34,718 nucleotides of DNA. Origin: Labilithrix sp. (GTDB lineage: Bacteria; Myxococcota_A; Polyangia; Polyangiales; Polyangiaceae). This document shows, one piece after another, positions 24,275 through 32,627 of the stretch. The notes under the pieces were generated by a model, which saw only the letters and a program-made list of their open reading frames with translations, did not search any database and was not told the origin of the DNA. Positions within the stretch are counted from its first letter, which is position 1, and each line of letters begins with the position of its first letter. A program made the position numbers and the translations under genes. The stretch covers positions 1 through 34,718 of the forward strand of contig JAHBWA010000091.1 of NCBI GenBank assembly GCA_019637195.1. Direction: 5' to 3'.

Positions 24275-26157
24275 GAGGAGGTCGCCCCGTCGGGCGCCGC
24301 CATCACGTCGAGGCCGACGATCTTCATGAGGCGGAGCGCGTTCGAGCTCTGGACGACGCCCGCCCGCAAGCGGTAGTCGAAGCTCATCACGTCGCCTTCG
24401 ACCTGCTCCTCGAAGTGGACGTTCTCGACGTGCTCCGGCTTCTCCTTCTCGAGGTCTCCGAGCCCGAGATCGTGCGTCGACACGGCGCCCATCGCGCCCT
24501 GGGCGAGCAGCTCCATCAGGATCGCGCGGGCTCCGATGAGCCGCTCGCGCGTGTTCGTGCCGTGGAGGATCTCGTCGAGGAGGAAGAGCAGCGTGCCCTC
24601 CGCCGGATCCTTGTGCACCTTGCGCGCGAGGTCGAGCACCAGCTTGAGCTTCTTGAGCTCCGCGTAGAAGCGGCTCGTGCCCTCTTCGAGCGAGTCGGAG
24701 ACACGCATGCTCGTCGCCACCGCCAGCCGTGAGGTGCGGAGCGACTTGGCGCAGACGGGCCCGCCCGTGTTGGTCAGCACGGCGTTGATCCCGATCGCGC
24801 GGAGGAGCGTGCTCTTGCCCGACATGTTCGAGCCGGTCACGATGAGCGCGTGCCCCGGCCCGGCGACGGTGACGTCGTTCGAGACGCGCTTGTCGCCGTC
24901 GATGAGCGGATGGCCGAGCGACTCGCCCTCGAAGGTCGCGCGATCGGTGACGATCTCCGGGAACGCATGGTCCGGGTTCTCGAACGCGAAGCCGGCGATC
25001 GACGCGAGCGCCTCGAGCTCGGCGAGCGCGCGGAACCAGCCGAACGCGGCCTTCCCCGCCCGCTCGCGCCACACCTCCAGCGCGAGCGCACACCAGAGGT
25101 CCCACATCAGCGCGGGCCCGATGAAGAAGCGGAAGACCTCGTTGTTCCGCGCGTCGACGAAGCCGACGATCCGCGAGAGCGCCGCCATCTCGCGCGTGGC
25201 CGACGCCCCGCTCTCCTGGAGGCGCTTCTGCAGCCCGACGAGCAGCGGCGCCTCGAGCTTCTCGTCCTCGAGCAGGCGCAGCATCGCGCCGTAGCGCGAG
25301 AGCGCGCTCTCCTTCGACGACGCCGCCTCGAGCGAAGGCTGGATCCGCGCCCGCAGCGCCGCGAGGATCGAGACGCTCAGCGCGAACGGCAAGAGGAAGA
25401 GCATCCGGTGGACGAGGCCCATGCTGCCCGCGATCAGCGTCCCGACCGTCGCCAGCGGGACCACGAGCGCGACGAGGCGAAGCGCGCCGGGGAGCCGGCC
25501 GCCGCCCGCGCTCGACCGCGCCTGCCCGGCCCACATGACGAACGGTCGCGGATCCGGCTTGTCGTCCTGATCCTCGAGGAGCGAGCCGAGCGCGGCGAGC
25601 TCCTCGCGCAGGGTCAGCCTCGGCGCGAGATCGCGCACGGCCGCCTGCCGCTGCTTCACGGCGTCGGCGAACTCGGCGATCCCCGAGGGCGCGCCCTCGC
25701 CCGAGAGCCAGCGCGCGAGGATCTCTTCGCCGTAGCGCGTGGAGGTCGCGTCGAGGCGCTGGAAGAGCGAAGCGCGACCGAAGACGTCGAGATCGCCCGC
25801 GTAGGGATGCGTCGCGACGGCCCAGCGCTCGCCGGTGGACGGGAACGAGCGCCACTTGCCGTCCATGCGCGCGAGCGCGCGCTCGTGAAAGCGCATCGCG
25901 GCGGCCGCCTTGTCCTTCTGCGAGTGGATGCGCGCGTGGACCACCACGAGCGCGGCGAAGATCAAGACGAGCGCGACGACGCCGAGCCACGCCTCGCGCG
26001 GCACGTTCGCGAACGCGATCGCGCCGACCAGGCCGACGGCGCCGAGCGCGGCGGCGAGGCGGCCGTTGCCGATCGCCCGGGCCTTGGACTCGAGGGCCTC
26101 CGCCCTCGCTCGCCGCGCGGCGAGCGCGGCCTCGTGTTTCTCTCGCGGAGCCGTCAC
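24271..26157 (-). CDS. membrane-embedded MutS-like ATPase
   Basis: A 628-residue protein whose C-terminal third is a MutS-type ABC ATPase: Walker A GSNMSGKST, the LRTSRLAVATSMRVSDSLEEGTSRFYAELKKL signature region in two parts, Walker B LFLLDEILHGTNT, then the STHD motif. The N-terminal two thirds differ from mismatch-repair MutS: no mismatch-binding domain is seen. Instead there are two hydrophobic helices at about 33-50 and 56-74 and two more at about 228-246 and 252-270, with a lever/clamp-like helical region between these and the ATPase. It thus belongs to the membrane-associated MutS homologs of unknown function. The start is GTG at 26157. It is convergent with moaA. Confidence 0.82.
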   Translation of the reverse strand: MTAPREKHEAALAARRARAEALESKARAIGNGRLAAALGAVGLVGAIAFANVPREAWLGVVALVLIFAALVVVHARIHSQKDKAAAAMRFHERALARMDGKWRSFPSTGERWAVATHPYAGDLDVFGRASLFQRLDATSTRYGEEILARWLSGEGAPSGIAEFADAVKQRQAAVRDLAPRLTLREELAALGSLLEDQDDKPDPRPFVMWAGQARSSAGGGRLPGALRLVALVVPLATVGTLIAGSMGLVHRMLFLLPFALSVSILAALRARIQPSLEAASSKESALSRYGAMLRLLEDEKLEAPLLVGLQKRLQESGASATREMAALSRIVGFVDARNNEVFRFFIGPALMWDLWCALALEVWRERAGKAAFGWFRALAELEALASIAGFAFENPDHAFPEIVTDRATFEGESLGHPLIDGDKRVSNDVTVAGPGHALIVTGSNMSGKSTLLRAIGINAVLTNTGGPVCAKSLRTSRLAVATSMRVSDSLEEGTSRFYAELKKLKLVLDLARKVHKDPAEGTLLFLLDEILHGTNTRERLIGARAILMELLAQGAMGAVSTHDLGLGDLEKEKPEHVENVHFEEQVEGDVMSFDYRLRAGVVQSSNALRLMKIVGLDVMAAPDGATSS

Positions 26158-26258
26158 AAGCCGGGACCCTTATCACGCCTGCCCGCCCGCCGGGTGCGGC
26201 GGCGCGGACACGACGCGCGCGGAAGGCGACGAGCGAGCGAGCGACGCCCGCCACGCGC

Positions 26259-26552
26259 TCACGCCGCGCGGCGACGGCGGACCAGCGGTACGGACGACGG
26301 CCGGGCGACCACCCGGGCCGGGCGGGTCGCCGGGCGCTGCGCGCAGGCGACCGCGACCGCGAGACCGGCGAGCGAGAGGCCGAGGCCCGCGGGGGTGCGC
26401 TGGACGAGCCCGCGCTTCGCGAGCGCGCCGAGGGCACGGCGGACATCGGCCTCGTCCCCCCCCACGCGAACGACGAGCTGTTCGAGCGTGGGAGGCGTAC
26501 GACGGCGAGCGAGACGGAGGAGGGCGCGGAGGACGTCGATCTCGAGGCTCAT
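26259..26552 (-). CDS. small winged-helix DNA-binding protein
   Basis: A 97-residue protein. Residues 1-60 fit a winged helix-turn-helix: IDVLRALLRLARRR, TLEQLVVRVGGDEADVRRALGALAKRGLVQRT, then a short wing. The rest is hydrophobic (LGLSLAGLAVAVACAQ), then Arg/Ala-rich. It resembles IclR/MarR-like N-terminal domains but no family is certain. A perfect dyad, GTTCAG-N2-CTGAAC, lies 13 bp before the ATG at 26552, consistent with autoregulation. There is no strong ribosome-binding site. The gene is separated from the MutS-like gene downstream by 101 bp with no visible feature. Confidence 0.55.
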   Translation of the reverse strand: MSLEIDVLRALLRLARRRTPPTLEQLVVRVGGDEADVRRALGALAKRGLVQRTPAGLGLSLAGLAVAVACAQRPATRPARVVARPSSVPLVRRRRAA

Positions 26553-26565
26553 GAAGTGAGCTTAC

Positions 26566-26579
26566 GTTCAGCACTGAAC
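26566..26579. promoter_or_regulatory. putative operator, 14-bp dyad upstream of winged-helix gene
   Basis: GTTCAG (26566-26571), CA, CTGAAC (26574-26579): perfect 6-bp arms in a locally AT-richer patch directly upstream of the small winged-helix gene. It is a likely binding site for a dimeric regulator, perhaps the adjacent protein. Confidence 0.45.
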
Positions 26580-26654
26580 ACCCGTCCACTTAACGACGTC
26601 GATTTCGCGCGCGCGCCCGAAAATGCGGCTCGGGACACGATCACCGCAGGAGCC

Positions 26655-26669
26655 GAGGCGCCACGCCTC
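26655..26669 (-). terminator. short hairpin downstream of the FGE-like gene
   Basis: GAGGCG and CGCCTC form a perfect 6-bp stem with a 3-base loop, 64-78 bp past the stop of the minus-strand lipoprotein gene. No T-run is present. It is a weak candidate. Confidence 0.25.
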
Positions 26670-26732
26670 ACGCAAGCGCCGCGTGGGCCCGGACCCGCGC
26701 ACGCCTCCCCGCCGGCGACGACGCCGCGCGCC

Positions 26733-27653
26733 TCAGGGCGCGCAGCAACGGAAGCCGCGGCCCACGTGCCACGAGGACCGCGCGCGCGTCCCCACGGTCG
26801 CGCAGGTCACCCCCTCACCGCTGGCGTAGAACGACTCGCGGACATAGCAGCTGTCGTCGGCCCCGCCGTCCCCGGTGCAGCTGTCGACCCACTCGTTCAC
26901 GTTGCCGAGCATGTCGTAGAGGCCGGCGACGCCGCCGACGCACCCGGGACGGCTCATCACCGCCTCGCGCGTGCCGCCGCTCGCCGCGACGTTGCACCGA
27001 TCGGCCTCGTAGGCGTCCCCGTACGGCCGGACGGAGGAACCGCGACCGCTGCAGGCGCGGTACCATTGATCCCTCGCGCTGTCCGCGAGCGCGCCCGCCG
27101 CGATCGGTCCGCCACCGACGGCGCCGCACAGCCGCTTGCCTGCCCACGCGCAGTACGCCCAAGCGTCGCACCAGTCGACGCTGACCACGGGGCGGTTCAT
27201 CGCGTTGGCGCTCGGTGGCCACGCTTCGTTCGGGACGTAGCTCACGTTCCACGCGCAGCCGGCCGGCTGCCCGCCCGGGCCGACGTTCGCCTGGACGAAC
27301 TGCGCGTAGTCCGCGTTCGTCACCTCGGTGGCGTCGACGCAGTAGTCGTCGACGCGAACGCCCGCGGGCCCGGCGTCGCCGGGGCACGCGGGCGTCGTCG
27401 CGTCCGCGTCCGCGTCCGCGCCGGCGCCGGGCGACGCGGCATCGCGTCCGCCCGCGTCGTTCGAGAAGGCGTCCGTCGCCTCGCCTCCGTCTTCGCGCGG
27501 CGTGACCTCGGTCTCCGCCCGTTCGCCGGCGAGACCGCCGGTGTCGATGACGAGCGAGCACGCCACCTCGGTCGCCAACAGAGCTCCACCGAAGCCGAAG
27601 GCGCGGAGACCGACCTTCAGCGCGCTCCGCGTCGCGGCCTTCATTCGAGGCAC
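26733..27653 (-). CDS. lipoprotein with formylglycine-generating-enzyme (SUMF1) domain
   Basis: A 306-residue protein. A basic and hydrophobic N-terminus ends at VACSLVIDTGGL, the modified-Cys context common in myxobacterial lipoproteins, although the -3 residue is not ideal. A low-complexity Asp/Ala/Gly linker (about 40-90) precedes an FGE-sulfatase (SUMF1) fold: VDATEVTNADYAQFV, PVVSVDWCDAWAYCAWAGKRLCG, YDMLGNVNEWVD and the closing GRGFRCC. True formylglycine-generating enzymes oxidise a sulfatase Cys; many relatives use the fold only for binding. No sulfatase is nearby, so catalysis is doubtful. The start may be GTG at 27653 or ATG at 27644. It lies 119 bp downstream of the oligopeptidase gene on the same strand. 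Confidence 0.82.
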   Translation of the reverse strand: MPRMKAATRSALKVGLRAFGFGGALLATEVACSLVIDTGGLAGERAETEVTPREDGGEATDAFSNDAGGRDAASPGAGADADADATTPACPGDAGPAGVRVDDYCVDATEVTNADYAQFVQANVGPGGQPAGCAWNVSYVPNEAWPPSANAMNRPVVSVDWCDAWAYCAWAGKRLCGAVGGGPIAAGALADSARDQWYRACSGRGSSVRPYGDAYEADRCNVAASGGTREAVMSRPGCVGGVAGLYDMLGNVNEWVDSCTGDGGADDSCYVRESFYASGEGVTCATVGTRARSSWHVGRGFRCCAP

Positions 27654-27772
27654 AGTTTAGCTTGGAAATGGAGACGCGCGAAGAAGCGGCGCGCGGGGAC
27701 AGCGGGCGCCGCTTCGCGTGCCCGGCCCGAGGGCGGGCGAGCTACGAGCCACGAGCGATCGTGCTCGACCGA

Positions 27773-29992
27773 CTACAGCGCGACGCCGAGCTCGTGGAGG
27801 AGGAACGACAGCTCGTCGGTCAGCTCGTCGGCGAGCTTCGAGACGGGCTTGCCGGCGCCGTGGCCTGCCTTCGTCTCGACGCGAATGAGCACGGGCCGCG
27901 ACGGATCGCCCTGCGCCTCTTGCATCCGCGCCGCCATCTTGCGCGCGTGCATCGGGTCGACGCGCGTGTCGCTCTCGGCGGTGGTGAAGAGGAGCGACGG
28001 GTACTTCTTGCCGTCCTCGACGCGGTGGTACGGCGAATACGCGTGGAGGAACTGGAAGTGCTCGGCCTTCTCGGGGTCGCCGTACTCGGGGATCCACAGC
28101 TTCGCGATGCGGAAGCGGTGGTAGCGGAGCATGTCGGTCAGCGGCACGAGCGAGAGGCCCACGCGGAACATCTCGGGGCGCTGCGTGACCGCCGCCGCGA
28201 CCAGCAGTCCGCCGTTCGATCCGCCGATGACGCCGAGTCGCTCGGGCGACGTGATCTTCTCCTTGAAGAGCGTCTCGGCGCAGGCGAAGAGATCGTTGAA
28301 CGTGTTCTGCTTCTTCTCGAGCATCCCGGCTCGGTGCCAGTCCTCGCCGAACTCACCGCCCCCGCGGAGGATCGTGGTCACCCACACCGCGCCGCGCTGG
28401 ACGCTGGCGAGGGCGCGCGCGCTGAACGCCGGCGTCTGGTTCACGTTGAAGCCGCCGTAGCCGTAGAGCACCGTCGGGTTCTGCCCGTCGCGCTTGAGGC
28501 CCTTCTTCGCGATCACGAACATCGGGACGCGCGCGCCGTCCTTCGACGTCGCGAAGAGCCGCGTCACCTCGATGGCGTCATGACCCGCCTCGGCGCCGAA
28601 CTTCGCGCCCACCCGATCCCACGACTCGAGGCGCGCGGCCCTCTGGAGATCGACGCGGAACACCTGGTACGGGGTCACGTACGACGTGAACGTCACGAAG
28701 ACCTCCTCGCCGCCCGGCATGCTCGAGACGCCGGCCGAGCCGATGCCCGGCAGCGCGATCGCCCCCTTCGACTTGCCGTCGAGCGACAAGCGCTCCACGC
28801 GCGAAGAAGCGTCGTGCATGTAGGTCGCGACGATCTCGTTCTTGAGGATGTCGACGCCGTGGAGCACGTCCGCGCCCTCCGGGACGACCTCCTTCCACGC
28901 CGCGCGTTCGGGCCTCGCGTAGTCGACGGCGAGCAGCTTGTAGCGAGGCGCGCCGTCGTTCGTCTGGATCCAGAGGCGATCGTCCTCCGGGATCGGCTCG
29001 AAGAGCGCCTGCGTCTTCACCGCGATCTCCGTCCACGGCGCCCCTGCGCCCTTCGAGAGATCCTTCAGGTAGACCTCGCTCTTGTCCCACCCCATGTGTA
29101 CGCGCACGACGAGCCAGCGCCCGTTCGGCGCGATCATCACCTGCGGGATCTCCGTCTTGTCGCGCCCCTCGCCGAAGATCATCTTGTCGGTCTTCGGATC
29201 GGCGCCGATCACGTGGTGGTAGAGCCGCGAGTGGTAGCGCTCCTCGCCCGCTGGGACCGTCCCCGGCTCCGGATAGCGCGAGTAGTAGAAGCTCTTGCCG
29301 TCCGGGAGCCAGGCGACGGACGCGTGGCGCGTGCGGTCGATCCGGTCCGGCAGATCCTTGCCCGTGGCGACGTCGCGGACGTGGAGCACGCTGTCCTCGC
29401 TCCCCGACTCGCTCCTACCCCACGCGACCAGCCGGCCGTCCCACGACGGGTACCACCAGTCGAGCGCCGTCGTGCCGTCCTCCGAGAGCGACGCGACGTC
29501 GATCAGCGCGCGGTCCTTGCCGGCGTGGCCGTCGCGGACCCAGAGCGTCGGCTGGTTCTGCGCGCCCTCGCGCTTCGTGTGGAAGTAGCGGAGCGCGCCC
29601 TTGCTCCCGCGGATCGCCGGGCCGGACACGTAGCCGATCTGGAGCAGCTCCGTCACCTCACCCTTGAGCGCCTCGCGCCCCGGGATCGCGTCGAGGACCT
29701 TGCGGGTGTGTGCGTTCTGCGCGTCCGTCCAGGACTTCACCTCCGCGGAGTCGCTGTCCTCGAGCCATCGATAGGGATCGGGGACCTTCACCCCGTGGAG
29801 CGTGTCGACAGCGTCGGTCTTTCGAGTCATGAGCCTCGTACCCTTCTCGGAGGGCGACTCCAGGATCGTGTGCGGCGGGGACGCCGTCGTTACCGGCGGG
29901 ATCACCGGCCGCGGCGGCTCCGCGCACGACGCCGCGAGCGAAGCGACGAGGGCCGTGGCGGCGAGCGCAGGGCTCGAGGTGACGTGCTTCAT
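27773..29992 (-). CDS. prolyl oligopeptidase family (S9A) lipoprotein
   Basis: A 739-residue serine peptidase that cleaves short peptides after proline. The N-terminal beta-propeller begins after DPYRWLED, a hallmark of S9A enzymes. The C-terminal alpha/beta-hydrolase domain has nucleophile Ser592 in GGSNGG, Asp675 in AESDTRVD and His711 in KAGHGAGK, matching the order and spacing of known prolyl oligopeptidases. The ATG at 29992 is chosen over an in-frame upstream codon at 30070 because it gives a signal peptide ending in lipobox LAASC. Lipidation predicts an envelope-bound, not cytosolic, enzyme. It is divergent from surE, with a 14-bp perfect palindrome between them. Confidence 0.92.
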   Translation of the reverse strand: MKHVTSSPALAATALVASLAASCAEPPRPVIPPVTTASPPHTILESPSEKGTRLMTRKTDAVDTLHGVKVPDPYRWLEDSDSAEVKSWTDAQNAHTRKVLDAIPGREALKGEVTELLQIGYVSGPAIRGSKGALRYFHTKREGAQNQPTLWVRDGHAGKDRALIDVASLSEDGTTALDWWYPSWDGRLVAWGRSESGSEDSVLHVRDVATGKDLPDRIDRTRHASVAWLPDGKSFYYSRYPEPGTVPAGEERYHSRLYHHVIGADPKTDKMIFGEGRDKTEIPQVMIAPNGRWLVVRVHMGWDKSEVYLKDLSKGAGAPWTEIAVKTQALFEPIPEDDRLWIQTNDGAPRYKLLAVDYARPERAAWKEVVPEGADVLHGVDILKNEIVATYMHDASSRVERLSLDGKSKGAIALPGIGSAGVSSMPGGEEVFVTFTSYVTPYQVFRVDLQRAARLESWDRVGAKFGAEAGHDAIEVTRLFATSKDGARVPMFVIAKKGLKRDGQNPTVLYGYGGFNVNQTPAFSARALASVQRGAVWVTTILRGGGEFGEDWHRAGMLEKKQNTFNDLFACAETLFKEKITSPERLGVIGGSNGGLLVAAAVTQRPEMFRVGLSLVPLTDMLRYHRFRIAKLWIPEYGDPEKAEHFQFLHAYSPYHRVEDGKKYPSLLFTTAESDTRVDPMHARKMAARMQEAQGDPSRPVLIRVETKAGHGAGKPVSKLADELTDELSFLLHELGVAL

Positions 29993-30011
29993 GGCGCGCA
30001 CTCTAGCCGAT

Positions 30012-30025
30012 CCCGCTCGAGCGGG
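30012..30025. promoter_or_regulatory. 14-bp perfect palindrome between oligopeptidase gene and surE
   Basis: CCCGCTCGAGCGGG reads the same on both strands. It lies 19 bp upstream of the oligopeptidase ATG and 74 bp upstream of the surE GTG. The position fits an operator for a dimeric regulator, but chance palindromes are more likely in such GC-rich DNA. Confidence 0.35.
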
Positions 30026-30099
30026 GACGCCTCGCCGGGACGGGAGCGCGGCCGCGCGAGCGCCGAACAACCCGGCCGATCGGTGCTAGCGTTCGCGCC

Positions 30100-30942
30100 G
30101 TGCCCGCCGAGCTCGATCCCGCCGCCCTCGCTCCGCCCGTCCAGACCGCGAAGCGTCCGCTCGTGCTCCTCTCCAACGACGACGGCTACGCCAGCCGCGG
30201 GATCCGCGCGCTCTTCGACGCGCTCTCCTCGTGGGCCGACGTGGTCATGGTGGCGCCCGAGAGCGAGCAGAGCGCGAGCAGCCACTCGCTGAGCCTGCAT
30301 CATCCGCTCCGCGCGCGCGCCGTCGAGAAGAACGTCTTCGCGATCGACGGGACCCCCGCCGACTGCGTCTACGTCGCGCTCCACGCCGGCACGCGCTTCT
30401 TGCCGCGGTGGCCGGACCTCGTCTGCTCGGGCATCAACCGCGGCCTCAACCTCGGCCAGGACGCGTTCTACTCGGGCACCGTCGCGGCCGCGCGCGAAGG
30501 CGCGCTCCGCGGGATCCCGGCGGTGGCCTCGAGCGCTCACCCGAAGGGCGAGCTCCCGCGGTTCGCCGAGCGCACGTCGCTGCTCGCCCGGGCGCTGTTC
30601 GACGCGACGAAGGAGACGGTCGTGCCGCGCCCCGGGCCCTCGGTCTCGCGCAGCACGCCTCTCTTGAACCTCAACTTCCCCCGCGAGTGGAGCGGCGAGG
30701 TCCGTCGCACGCGCCTCGGCGCGCGCGTCTACGAAGAGGTCATCGACGTCCGCGTCGACCCGCGGGGGCGCGAGTACATGTGGCTCGGCGGTCCCGGCGT
30801 CCATCACGATCCCGAGCCGGGCACCGACACCGACGCCTACGACGAGGGCGCGGCCTCGGTGACGCCGCTCATCCTCGATCTCACGCGCGCCGACGACGGC
30901 GGGATCACCGAGCACCTGCTCGAGAAGATCGCCGGCGTCTGA
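30100..30942 (+). CDS. surE: 5'/3'-nucleotidase SurE
   Basis: A 280-residue metal-dependent nucleoside-5'-monophosphate phosphatase. The signature LLSNDDGY near residue 25 carries the metal-binding Asp pair. SHSLSLHHPL, the IDGTPADCV substrate region, SGINRGLNLGQDAFYSGTVAAAREG and NLNFP follow, all typical of SurE. About 18 residues precede the first strand, slightly longer than usual. The GTG start at 30100 is the only suitable one near the conserved part. SurE is a stationary-phase and nucleotide-homeostasis enzyme; apt follows 59 bp downstream, which fits a nucleotide-salvage pairing. Confidence 0.93.
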   Translation: MPAELDPAALAPPVQTAKRPLVLLSNDDGYASRGIRALFDALSSWADVVMVAPESEQSASSHSLSLHHPLRARAVEKNVFAIDGTPADCVYVALHAGTRFLPRWPDLVCSGINRGLNLGQDAFYSGTVAAAREGALRGIPAVASSAHPKGELPRFAERTSLLARALFDATKETVVPRPGPSVSRSTPLLNLNFPREWSGEVRRTRLGARVYEEVIDVRVDPRGREYMWLGGPGVHHDPEPGTDTDAYDEGAASVTPLILDLTRADDGGITEHLLEKIAGV

Positions 30943-31001
30943 ATCCGCGCGCGCAGCTCTCGTCGGCGTGCGCGTTCGACGCAGCCGGCGGGATGGGCTA
31001 G

Positions 31002-31544
31002 ATGGCGCGCATGCTCTCCGCCGAGACGCTCGCCTACGCCAAAGCGAAGATCCGCGACATCCCGGACTTCCCGTCGAAGGGCATCCTCTTCAAGGACATC
31101 ACCCCGCTCCTCGCCGATCCGCGGGCGTTCCACATCGTGCTCGACTCGCTCGCCGAGCGCTTCATCGGCGAGCACGTCGACGCGATCGTCGGCGTCGAGG
31201 CCCGCGGCTTCATCTTCGGCGGGGCGCTCGCCGCGCGGCTCAACGCGAGCTTCGTCCCGGCGCGCAAGCCCGGCAAGCTCCCCGCCTCCGTCGACAAGGT
31301 CACGTACACGACCGAGTACTCGACGGCGGAGCTCGAGATCCACAAGGAGTCGTTCCGACGCGACGCGCGCGTCGTGATCGTCGACGACGTGCTCGCCACC
31401 GGCGGCACCGCGAAGGCCGCGGCGAACCTCGTCGCCGCGCAGCACGGCGAGGTCCTCGCTTACGCGTTCGTGATCGAGCTCGCGTTCCTCGAGGGCCGGC
31501 GCGTCCTGGCCCCGGGACGGATCGAGTCGGTCCTCGGATACTGA
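31002..31544 (+). CDS. apt: adenine phosphoribosyltransferase
   Basis: A 180-residue purine-salvage enzyme that makes AMP from adenine and PRPP. Visible motifs: IPDFPSKGILFKDITPLL at the N-terminus, VGVEARGFIFG, RKPGKLP, YTTEYSTAELEIHK, and the PRPP-binding loop VVIVDDVLATGGTAKAA. The length is typical of type I Apt. The start may be ATG at 31002 or ATG at 31011, a three-residue difference. The 176 bp after the gene hold no supported gene; only a weak GC-rich partial dyad is visible. Confidence 0.94.
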   Translation: MARMLSAETLAYAKAKIRDIPDFPSKGILFKDITPLLADPRAFHIVLDSLAERFIGEHVDAIVGVEARGFIFGGALAARLNASFVPARKPGKLPASVDKVTYTTEYSTAELEIHKESFRRDARVVIVDDVLATGGTAKAAANLVAAQHGEVLAYAFVIELAFLEGRRVLAPGRIESVLGY

Positions 31545-31720
31545 CGCGCCGAGGAGCCGTCGCGCTGGCGCCTCGAGACGCGCGGTCGAGCGAGCCTCAT
31601 GGAGCGTTCGAGCGGTCGTCAGCACCCCCCAGCTGGATCGAGCACGGCCGCTCATGCGTGCGTCGACCGTCCGTGGACGATCGCGCGGCCGAGCGGTCAC
31701 CGCTGGCGTAGACTGAGAAC

Positions 31721-32587
31721 GTGCGCTCGGCGAAGAGATGGCTCGCGGTCGCGCTGGCGGTCGCCTCCGGCGGGGCCGCGCTCGCGGCGTGCAGCGGGAG
31801 CGACCCGCCCGGGGACGACGTATCTCCCGACGGCGGCGACGCGACGCTCCTCTCCGACGGCCTCGCCGGCGACGAGGACGACGGCGCCTCGCCGCCGCGC
31901 CTCGACGACGCCGGACCGGACGCATCGCGCTGCGGCGACGTCGGCCTCGTCGCTGCCTACGCGTTCGACGAGCTCACGGGAACGATCGTGCGCGACTGCG
32001 GCCCGCTCGGGATCGACGGCGCGCTCGAGGCGGCGGACGCCAGCGCAACGCGCGGAACGCGCGACGGCGGCGGCGCGCTCGAGGTGGCGCCGGGCGAGGG
32101 GTTCGTCTCGATCGGACCGCGCCCAGAGCTCGAGCTCGCCGGCGCGTTCAGCGTGACCGCGTTCGTCCGAAGCGACGTCGCGCCCGGCGCGGCGGTCGGC
32201 GTCGTGTGGCATCGCCCGGACCTCGGCTGGGAGCTCGCGCTCGACGCCGGCGGAGCGCTCCACGTCACGCTCGGCCTGGCGCCGGGCGAGTCGCTCGACG
32301 CGACATTTCCTGCCCTCACGGAAGGCAGGTGGACGCACGTGGCGTTCGTCTACGAGCCGGGCTTCCGCCTCGAGCTCTTCGTCGACGGCGAGAGCGTCAC
32401 GCGCCTCACGACGGTCGACGGCGGTCCGCTCCCGCCGGCGAGCGTCGCGCCGCCGACCGTGCCGACGAGCGTGCGCCTCGGCCACCTGCCCGACACCCCG
32501 TCGACGTGGCGCGGCGGTATCGACGAGGTGCGCATCTACACGCGCTGGCTCAACGACAGCGAGATCGCGTCGCTCGCCGCGCGGTGA
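31721..32587 (+). CDS. lipoprotein with LamG/concanavalin A-like domain
   Basis: A 288-residue predicted lipoprotein. The signal peptide ends in lipobox LAAC near residue 23, and an acidic Asp/Gly/Ser linker reaches about residue 70. Residues about 75-285 form a LamG-type jellyroll: VAAYAFDELTGTIVRDCG, FSVTAFVRSD, WTHVAFVYEPG, LELFVDGESV and the closing WRGGIDEVRIYTRWLNDSEI, which is diagnostic of this fold. Such domains bind carbohydrates or proteins, here probably at the cell surface. The GTG start at 31721 is fixed by the signal peptide. No catalytic partner is adjacent. Confidence 0.82.
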   Translation: MRSAKRWLAVALAVASGGAALAACSGSDPPGDDVSPDGGDATLLSDGLAGDEDDGASPPRLDDAGPDASRCGDVGLVAAYAFDELTGTIVRDCGPLGIDGALEAADASATRGTRDGGGALEVAPGEGFVSIGPRPELELAGAFSVTAFVRSDVAPGAAVGVVWHRPDLGWELALDAGGALHVTLGLAPGESLDATFPALTEGRWTHVAFVYEPGFRLELFVDGESVTRLTTVDGGPLPPASVAPPTVPTSVRLGHLPDTPSTWRGGIDEVRIYTRWLNDSEIASLAAR

Positions 32588-32627
32588 CGAAGTTGCCACG
32601 TCGACCGCGGGTCGTCGTTCGCTGCGC

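Noticed and set aside
29993..30070. 26-residue N-terminal extension of the prolyl oligopeptidase
   Set aside because: It is Arg-rich and would hide the signal peptide and lipobox that follow the ATG at 29992.
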